Assembly (NCBI RefSeq): GCF_010820555.1
Contig: NZ_JAAIKD010000006.1
Location: 141,539-205,538, forward strand
Reading direction: 5' to 3'
DNA: 64,000 nt
DNA from: Psychroflexus aurantiacus
Lineage (GTDB): Bacteria > Bacteroidota > Bacteroidia > Flavobacteriales > Flavobacteriaceae
Part shown: positions 59,486 through 64,000 of the stretch, in pieces
Position numbering within the stretch: position 1 is the first letter of the stretch
Layout: every line of letters starts with the position of its first letter
Position numbers and translations under genes: made by a program
Notes under the pieces: generated by a model
The model's database searches: none
Told to the model about the DNA's origin: nothing
What the model saw: the letters and a program-made list of their open reading frames with translations, nothing else

Positions 59486-60811
59486 ATGAAAGTATTTTCC
59501 ATCAGCATATTGACTTTTATCCTCAGTTTATGTAGTTCAGCTCCGGCACATGCTCAGGAACTATTGAGCAAAGAAGAAGCCATTACCCAAATGTTATCCA
59601 ATAACTTTGGTATCCAGCTAGCTGAAAATCAGGTCGATATCGCCGATAATAACCAGGGCATCCTTAATTCCGGATATTTGCCCAGGCTTACCGGTAATGC
59701 CGGAGGTAACTACACCAAGGATGACCAGGACGTGACCTTTCGTGACGGTGAACAAAACTCCATTGTTGGTGCTGAGACCACGCGTTATAACGCCTCCATT
59801 AACTTAAACTATACCTTATTTGATGGACTCGGGAGGTTCTGGAATTATAAGCGTTTAAAAGAAGAGTACGATTTGTCTTCCCTGGAAGCAAGGCAGACCA
59901 TAGAAACCACGATGCTGCAACTGTTCACGGTCTATTATGAAGTCGCCCGGCTTTCGGAAAATGAACAGGTGTTGCAGCAAACCTATAACAACACGAAGCA
60001 GCGCTTAAAGCGAGCGGAGTATAATTTTCAGTTCGGACAGGTCAATAAACTGGAAGTGCTGAATGCGGAGGTAGATCTCGTCAACGACAGTATCAATCTG
60101 ATGAATAACCGTCAGCTATTAAAAAATGCCAAGCGCGATTTGAACGTCGTTATCAACTCAGATCTCGAGCAGAACTTTGAGGTGGATACGCTCGTGGGAT
60201 TCACCAGTCCAATCCAGATTGAAAATTTTGTAAATACGTCCCAGTCCAATAATGTTCGTCTTTTACAAGCGGAAAAGAACATTAGCATTAGCGATTATGA
60301 TTATAAGGCCAGTAAAGCTGTCTTTCTGCCTTCCATTGGCCTGACGGGCTCTTATGGATGGAATGAAGGTAACTTCCCCGTGACCAGCTTTGCAACCTCC
60401 AGCACCACGACCGGTGTTTCTGGTGGCGTTAGTCTAACCTGGGATCTGTTTGATGGCGGAAGTGGAATTACCCGGATGAAGAACGCTAAGATTACGTATG
60501 ATAACCAACAGCTGCTCAAAGCTCAGATCAGGCAGCAGGTCAAGCGAGATATATCCAATGCGCTGGGAAACTATCAGACCAGGCTTGAAGTTCTGAAGCT
60601 TCAGACCCAGAACATCCTGACGGCCAAAAATAACTTTGAACGTTCCAACGCCCAATACAAGCTGGGACAGATTACCTCGGTGGAGCTTCGTCAGGCTCAG
60701 CTCAATCTCCTCAACGCCCAGACCAGTAAAAATCTGGCCAAATACGATGCTAAAATCGCTGAACTTGAGGTGTTACAGTTAACCGGCCAACTTTTAAATG
60801 TAGACTTCTAA
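59486..60811 (+). CDS. TolC-family outer-membrane efflux channel
   Basis: The 441-residue protein has a signal peptide (about 1-23), two homologous halves of long coiled-coil helices and short barrel strands (the repeated GRFWNYKRLKEEY-type and GSGITRMKNAKITYDN-type segments), as TolC does. It completes the tripartite pump with the two genes upstream, starting 5 nt after the transporter stop. Its stop overlaps the start of a small zinc-ribbon gene by one base. Confidence 0.93.
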   Translation: MKVFSISILTFILSLCSSAPAHAQELLSKEEAITQMLSNNFGIQLAENQVDIADNNQGILNSGYLPRLTGNAGGNYTKDDQDVTFRDGEQNSIVGAETTRYNASINLNYTLFDGLGRFWNYKRLKEEYDLSSLEARQTIETTMLQLFTVYYEVARLSENEQVLQQTYNNTKQRLKRAEYNFQFGQVNKLEVLNAEVDLVNDSINLMNNRQLLKNAKRDLNVVINSDLEQNFEVDTLVGFTSPIQIENFVNTSQSNNVRLLQAEKNISISDYDYKASKAVFLPSIGLTGSYGWNEGNFPVTSFATSSTTTGVSGGVSLTWDLFDGGSGITRMKNAKITYDNQQLLKAQIRQQVKRDISNALGNYQTRLEVLKLQTQNILTAKNNFERSNAQYKLGQITSVELRQAQLNLLNAQTSKNLAKYDAKIAELEVLQLTGQLLNVDF

Positions 60812-60993
60812 TGTTTGAACATTACTTTCAGTGTCCTTACTGCTGGGAAGACATCAGCATGCTATTGGATCCTTCCGTTAGGATACAAACTTACGTAGAA
60901 GACTGTGAGGTCTGCTGTAATCCGATTCAGATCACCGCAGGGTTCGAAGACGAAGCTCTGGTGGAATTCAGAGCTGAAGATATCGAGCAATAA
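60811..60993 (+). CDS. Small CPXCG-motif cysteine-rich protein
   Basis: The 60-residue protein has two Cys pairs (CPYCWE near the N terminus and CEVCCNP at about 33-39) that should bind one zinc, followed by an acidic tail. It belongs to the small CPXCG family, whose function is unknown. It overlaps tolC by one base and so is translationally coupled to the efflux operon, perhaps by chance of gene order. Confidence 0.85.
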   Translation: MFEHYFQCPYCWEDISMLLDPSVRIQTYVEDCEVCCNPIQITAGFEDEALVEFRAEDIEQ

Positions 60994-61022
60994 AAATTGA
61001 GCAATAAAGTTGAAATTTTATT

Positions 61023-61052
61023 TTGTAGAATTGATAATTCGACTTATATTTG
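61023..61052 (+). promoter_or_regulatory. Promoter of the tRNA-fMet gene
   Basis: TTG (61023-61025, within TTTTG), a 19-nt spacer and TATATTTG (61045-61052) are a perfect Bacteroidota promoter. It lies 37 nt before the tRNA. Confidence 0.85.
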
Positions 61053-61089
61053 CAGTCCGATATTTACAACACAGATTACAAACATATAT

Positions 61090-61162
<73 letters not shown>

Positions 61163-61184
61163 CTACTTTAATACTAGTTAAATC

Positions 61185-61215
61185 AACGGATTGTGTCTCA
61201 CAATCCGTTTTTTTA
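61185..61215 (+). terminator. Terminator of tRNA-fMet
   Basis: A perfect 11-bp stem AACGGATTGTG/CACAATCCGTT with a 3-nt loop is followed by a run of T. It lies 22 nt after the tRNA and before the integrase start. Confidence 0.85.
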
Positions 61216-61243
61216 TGTCCTCATTTTTCTTACTTTTACAAAG

Positions 61244-61265
61244 AGTACACGATAAAGTACACGAT
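61244..61265 (+). repeat. Two 10-bp direct repeats just upstream of the integrase gene
   Basis: AGTACACGAT occurs at 61244-61253 and 61256-61265, separated by 2 nt (12-nt period). The second copy ends 6 nt before the integrase ATG. They could be recombinase arm or core sites, or an autoregulatory site. Confidence 0.5.
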
Positions 61266-61271
61266 CCAATC

Positions 61272-62594
61272 ATGAAATTAGATTATTCTGAACCAAATAT
61301 CTATACAGGTGGGGTAGACATTAATTCCTGGTCTAAGCTCTCAAAAGAAGATAAAAAAGAGGCTCTATCTAAAAGTTGGTACGTGTATTATTCCTTTAGA
61401 GATCCAAAAACTGGTAAGCTTAAAAGACAAACCAATATAAAAGCAGGTGCGAATCAGTTTAAAACTAAGCGTGAGCGCTATTCTTTTCTTAGAACGATGC
61501 GAGAAGCCCTCTCAAAACTGTTAGAGCTAGGATTCAATCCCTATAAAGATAACAGTGACCTGGAAGCCAAGCTGTTTTCAGATCAAGAAAATACAGCCGA
61601 AACGCAGCCCAAACCTAAACAACAACCTAAACCACCACAACCAATACCTGCACATCAGTCTGAGCCAAGTCCTGTGCCTGTGGAACCTGAGGAAGACATC
61701 ATGAGCATTGACGAGGCCTTTAAGTTTGGTCTGTCTATGAAAGAACATATGATGAATAAAAACTCATACGTTCAATACAAAAGTAGAATTGGTCTTTTTG
61801 AAAAGTGGCTTAGAGAGGAGGAGCTATTTGATAAGCCAATTACCAGCATTACCAAAAAGACTGTCAATCAATATTTGAATACTATTGTAAAGAAGACCAG
61901 TGCCAGAAACCGCAATAATTCCCGAACCGATATTGCTTCCTTATTTCAACTGCTGGAAGAAAACGAAATCGTCACATCCAATTTCGTACAATCCATTGCA
62001 AAATTAAAGACCGTTCCCAAACGAAATAAGACCTATACGCCAGATCAGGAAAAGAAAATCAACACTCATCTTGAGAAACATGATCCGACTTTACACCTGT
62101 TTATCAAATTTATCAGTCTTAATTTTCTTAGGCCTATTGAAGTTTGCAGATTAAAAATCAGAGATGTCGACTTGAAAGATAAAAAGCTTTACGTCAAGGC
62201 TAAAAATCAACCGGTAAAAATCAAAATCATACCTGATATTCTTATCAAGGATATACCAGATCTGTCCAAACTCCCTGGCGATGCTTTACTGTTTGGTCGC
62301 TTTGGTATTGGAGAAGCATGGAGTGCTTCGGAAACCAACAGAAGAAATGAATTCTCTAAACGCTTTAAAGAGGTGAAAGATCATTTTGGGCTGGGAGAGG
62401 ATTTCGGTTTATACAGCTTTAGGCATACCTTTATTACCAAATTATACAGAAAGCTTAGAGAGAAAAGCTCACCCAACGAAACCAAAAGCAAACTCATGCT
62501 GATTACTGGTCATTCTACCATGGACGCACTGGAAAAGTATTTACGCGATATTGATGCTGAACTGCCAGAGGATTATTCGCACTTATTTAAGTAA
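61272..62594 (+). CDS. Tyrosine recombinase / integrase
   Basis: I start at the ATG at 61272 (440 residues); a longer frame would begin inside the tRNA terminator. Domains: an N-terminal arm-type region with a SFRDPKTGKLKRQTN segment (about 36-85), a Pro/Gln-rich linker (about 110-140), a SAM-like core-binding domain (about 143-235), and a catalytic domain with the first Arg in FLRPIEVCRL, the box II SFRHTFIT (Tyr in place of the usual first His), GHSTMDALEKYL, and the nucleophile Tyr423. It should integrate and excise the element at the adjacent tRNA gene. Confidence 0.93.
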   Translation: MKLDYSEPNIYTGGVDINSWSKLSKEDKKEALSKSWYVYYSFRDPKTGKLKRQTNIKAGANQFKTKRERYSFLRTMREALSKLLELGFNPYKDNSDLEAKLFSDQENTAETQPKPKQQPKPPQPIPAHQSEPSPVPVEPEEDIMSIDEAFKFGLSMKEHMMNKNSYVQYKSRIGLFEKWLREEELFDKPITSITKKTVNQYLNTIVKKTSARNRNNSRTDIASLFQLLEENEIVTSNFVQSIAKLKTVPKRNKTYTPDQEKKINTHLEKHDPTLHLFIKFISLNFLRPIEVCRLKIRDVDLKDKKLYVKAKNQPVKIKIIPDILIKDIPDLSKLPGDALLFGRFGIGEAWSASETNRRNEFSKRFKEVKDHFGLGEDFGLYSFRHTFITKLYRKLREKSSPNETKSKLMLITGHSTMDALEKYLRDIDAELPEDYSHLFK

Positions 62595-62617
62595 AAAAAC
62601 ATTTACTGTATATAGCT

Positions 62618-62656
62618 ATCTTACTCTTTGAAACAAAAATGTTCCAAGAGTAAGAT
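62618..62656 (+). repeat. 11-bp inverted repeat downstream of the integrase gene
   Basis: ATCTTACTCTT (62618-62628) and AAGAGTAAGAT (62646-62656) are perfect inverted copies around a 17-nt loop in which AACA/TGTT can also pair. There is no T-run after it, so a simple terminator is unlikely; it begins 24 nt after the integrase stop. Confidence 0.6.
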
Positions 62657-62813
62657 GGTTATCTAATTATGGAGTTATATGTTCTATAAAGAGAGCTAAA
62701 AAGGTTTAATATGGAGGGATTTCGAACAATAAGAAACAAGAACTAACATTAAACTTCAGTAGGATACAATGAAATACATATTAAGTGCAATAAGGAACAT
62801 TGAAAAACATGCT

Positions 62814-62913
62814 TACCGTTACTTAACTTAACATAACGTGAACTATCCTTACATAACCTAACAAATCGTATCATAACGTCACGTATCGTCCCCTAACCTA
62901 ACATTAGCTTAAA
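62814..62913 (+). repeat. Degenerate pentanucleotide array, consensus TAACN
   Basis: Twenty successive 5-nt units can be read in one phase from 62814. T is first in 19 of 20 units and C is fourth in 17 of 20. Exact TAAC occurs at 62824, 62829, 62834, 62854, 62859, 62874, 62894 and 62899, all in the same phase. Stop codons in every forward frame show it is not coding. The role is unknown: recombinase or initiator binding sites are the plausible options. Confidence 0.75.
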
Positions 62914-62929
62914 ACCTATCACTATCATG

Positions 62930-62947
62930 TCTAATTTTGGAATTAGA
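62930..62947 (+). promoter_or_regulatory. Hairpin directly before the start codon, copy 1
   Basis: TCTAATT and AATTAGA form a perfect 7-bp stem with loop TTGG, ending one base before the ATG at 62949. The same 18-nt geometry recurs before the paralogous gene at 63237. It may control translation start or be a protein-binding palindrome. Confidence 0.6.
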
Positions 62948-62948
62948 T

Positions 62949-63143
62949 ATGGATGCAAAAACAGTATATCAAGTAGCGAAAGCACTTCCGGAGGAAGGGC
63001 AAAAGCTCTTATACGATATGCTTAAAAAAGATTTGTATTCCTACCAGCAGGAAAAGAAAAAAAACAGAACGGTTCTTACTGAAGAAGGCGCTATTGAGTA
63101 TCTATTGAATACTGTATTTAATAGGATAAGTATACATCATTAA
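62949..63143 (+). CDS. Small element-encoded protein of unknown function, paralogue A
   Basis: The 64-residue protein starts at the ATG at 62949 (an in-frame TTG 12 nt upstream lies inside the hairpin). The first 30 residues are a predicted helix pair (DAKTVYQVAKALP then EEGQKLLYDMLKKDL), a basic stretch follows, and the end TEEGAIEYLLNTVF is conserved. I do not recognise the family; small size, charge and position near an integrase would fit a DNA-binding or excision-related accessory protein, which is only a guess. It is about 70% identical to the next gene (43 of the first 60 positions by eye). Confidence 0.7.
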   Translation: MDAKTVYQVAKALPEEGQKLLYDMLKKDLYSYQQEKKKNRTVLTEEGAIEYLLNTVFNRISIHH

Positions 63144-63154
63144 ACAACATAATC

Positions 63155-63170
63155 CTGCACTAAAGTGCAG
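63155..63170 (+). repeat. Short perfect inverted repeat between the paralogues
   Basis: CTGCACT-AA-AGTGCAG is a 7-bp perfect inverted repeat with a 2-nt centre, 11 nt after the stop of paralogue A. It could be an operator for the second gene; there is no T-run to suggest a terminator. Confidence 0.45.
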
Positions 63171-63217
63171 CAAACCTCTGTAAGTCTCTGCATCCTAAAA
63201 CCTACGTATCCATCTCG

Positions 63218-63235
63218 TCTAATTTCGCGATTAGG
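63218..63235 (+). promoter_or_regulatory. Hairpin directly before the start codon, copy 2
   Basis: The bases TCTAATT and GATTAGG can form seven pairs (five Watson-Crick, two U-G wobbles) with a 4-nt loop, again ending one base before the ATG at 63237. Some pairs differ from copy 1 but pairing is kept. Confidence 0.55.
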
Positions 63236-63236
63236 T

Positions 63237-63425
63237 ATGGATGCAAACACAGCTTATCAGGTCGCGAAAGCACTCCCAAGGGAAGGGCAGGAGCGATTAT
63301 TTGAAATGCTTAAAAAAGATTTGTACTCCTGCGATCTAAAGAAGAAAAAAAGAAGAAACGTATTAACCGAAGAAGATGCTATAGAGTATCTGCTGAATAA
63401 GGTTTTCAACAAGAAAGCTCATTAA
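63237..63425 (+). CDS. Small element-encoded protein of unknown function, paralogue B
   Basis: The 62-residue protein starts at the ATG at 63237. It matches paralogue A along its whole length, with the same helix pair (YQVAKALP and MLKKDLYS), basic middle and LTEEDAIEYLLNKVF end. The middle basic part (LKKKKRR) is more positive. The shared leader shows that the duplicated unit included the sequence upstream of the gene. Function is unknown. Confidence 0.7.
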   Translation: MDANTAYQVAKALPREGQERLFEMLKKDLYSCDLKKKKRRNVLTEEDAIEYLLNKVFNKKAH

Positions 63426-63436
63426 TCTGCTGATTA

Positions 63437-63462
63437 AACGTAAAACTAACGTAAAATTTACG
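63437..63462 (+). promoter_or_regulatory. Operator-like repeats before the zinc-finger gene
   Basis: AACGTAAAA occurs at 63437-63445 and 63448-63456 (11-nt period), and CGTAAA-A-TTTACG at 63450-63462 is a perfect inverted repeat overlapping the second copy. The cluster ends 4 nt before the start codon at 63467. It resembles an autoregulated operator. Confidence 0.5.
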
Positions 63463-63466
63463 CACA

Positions 63467-63856
63467 ATGGAGAATTATCATTACATCTGTCGCTACTGTA
63501 AAAAGGAATTTATTCCCAAAAGACGGAAAGTTCAAAAGTTTTGTTCTACATCCTGCAGAGTGAGAAGTCATCAACTCAGTCAGAAATTCAACAAACCTGC
63601 AAAGCTCAATGCTGAAAAAACAAAAATTGACCAGGTCAGTGCAGCCGGAGTGGTTAATGCAGCCCTGGGAACCACTGCTGCAGACTTAGTTAAAAACCTG
63701 CTTACACCTGAACAAAGCAAGTCAGCTACGAAAGCAGACCTAAGACGTTTGGAAGAACTGCTCCAGCGTTATCATAAAGTTGAAAATATCAAATCTCTTA
63801 GCGATGGCAGAGCGCCTTATTTTGATATGCAAATGAAGAGGATTGTTTATCGATGA
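63467..63856 (+). CDS. Small zinc-finger protein of unknown function
   Basis: The 129-residue protein has an N-terminal zinc site Cys8-x2-Cys11-x14-Cys26-x3-Cys30 within a very basic stretch (about 12-38), then a low-complexity linker and a C-terminal charged helical part (about 85-115, ADLRRLEELLQRYHKVE). It has no signal or membrane segment. Nucleic-acid binding is likely from the zinc site and charge. I do not recognise a named family. It is preceded by repeats that look like an operator. Confidence 0.7.
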   Translation: MENYHYICRYCKKEFIPKRRKVQKFCSTSCRVRSHQLSQKFNKPAKLNAEKTKIDQVSAAGVVNAALGTTAADLVKNLLTPEQSKSATKADLRRLEELLQRYHKVENIKSLSDGRAPYFDMQMKRIVYR

Positions 63857-63967
63857 GGTGTTACGTAATTAAGAACTCATTTTTTGTCTTTATCCTTAAT
63901 TAGATAAATGATTTTTGGTTAACCTATTTTAGGAAAAGACATTTGTTTATATGGCTTACAACGCTGA

Positions 63968-63998
63968 ATATAAACTGTCGTTTTAATGCAGTTTATAT
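63968..63998. repeat. Inverted repeat at the right window edge
   Basis: ATATAAACTG (63968-63977) and CAGTTTATAT (63989-63998) are perfect 10-bp inverted arms with an 11-nt spacer. No gene is visible around it before the window ends; it may be a regulatory site of a gene to the right. Confidence 0.45.
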
Positions 63999-64000
63999 AA

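Larger units (their letters stand above)
62595..62948 (+). other. Intergenic region with hairpin and pentamer array
   Basis: This 354-nt stretch has no credible gene. It holds a hairpin at 62618-62656, a plain AT-rich part to about 62813, then a degenerate pentanucleotide array (62814-62913) and the hairpin leader of the next gene (62930-62947). Confidence 0.7.
61163..64000 (+). mobile_element. Left end of a tRNA-fMet-associated integrative element, partial
   Basis: The region directly downstream of the tRNA holds an integrase gene, small unknown genes, a zinc-finger gene and several repeats, unlike the core genome to its left. The element extends past the right edge; no transposase, phage structural gene or conjugation gene is visible in this part, so its class is unknown. 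Confidence 0.6.

Noticed and set aside
61191..61271. 27-residue N-terminal extension of the integrase
   Set aside because: It would begin inside the tRNA terminator stem and the extra residues cover the direct repeats; the ATG at 61272 is the likely start.
62814..62913. CRISPR array
   Set aside because: The unit is only 5 nt, contiguous and degenerate, with no spacers and no cas genes in the window.

Overview
The window looks like a chromosomal segment from a member of the Flavobacteriia (Bacteroidota), most likely Flavobacteriaceae. Four things point there: two SusC/SusD outer-membrane uptake pairs, a complete gldK-gldL-gldM-gldN cluster for gliding and type IX secretion, Bacteroidota-type promoters (TTG, about 19 nt, TAnnTTTG) in front of several genes, and a ribosomal supercluster in which the str and S10 operons are joined and tuf is absent. 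The DNA is moderately AT-rich.

Layout. Bases 1-9300 (minus strand) hold a truncated SusD and its SusC, then a second complete SusC/SusD pair; no glycan-degrading enzymes accompany them here. An Omp85-type outer-membrane protein (9467-11119, minus) lies divergent from the ribosomal cluster. Bases 11279-28290 form one long plus-strand unit: rpsL-rpsG-fusA-rpsJ, a structured 164-nt leader, then rplC to rpsK, rpsD, rpoA and rplQ, with secY, infA and rpmJ inside; a promoter and a final terminator are visible. Central metabolism and stand-alone genes follow: carA, a fasciclin-domain protein (minus), eno, gltA, an azurin-like lipoprotein, a serine carboxypeptidase-like protein (minus) and a D-2-hydroxyacid dehydrogenase (minus). 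The minus-strand block 36376-42822 contains groS-groL and an operon miaB / sigma-54 activator / lptE-like / TPR protein / secG. It is divergent from topA, a degenerate arginase-fold gene and gldKLMN (43010-51429, plus), the core of the gliding/type IX secretion machine. Next come a FAD oxidoreductase, a DUF983 membrane protein (minus), an ABC-F ATPase, and a tripartite RND efflux operon (adaptor, pump, TolC-like channel) ending in a small CPXCG zinc-ribbon protein.

The right end (61090-64000) is the accessory part. An initiator tRNA-fMet gene with a clear promoter and terminator is followed immediately by a tyrosine recombinase, which suggests an integrative element inserted at the tRNA 3' end. 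The visible part of the element carries a non-coding array of about 20 degenerate pentamers (consensus TAACN), a tandem pair of about 70% identical 62-64 aa proteins that each have an 18-nt hairpin ending one base before the start codon, and a small zinc-finger protein preceded by operator-like repeats. The element runs off the window. This cluster, and the attenuator-like leader between rpsJ and rplC, are the least explained parts.
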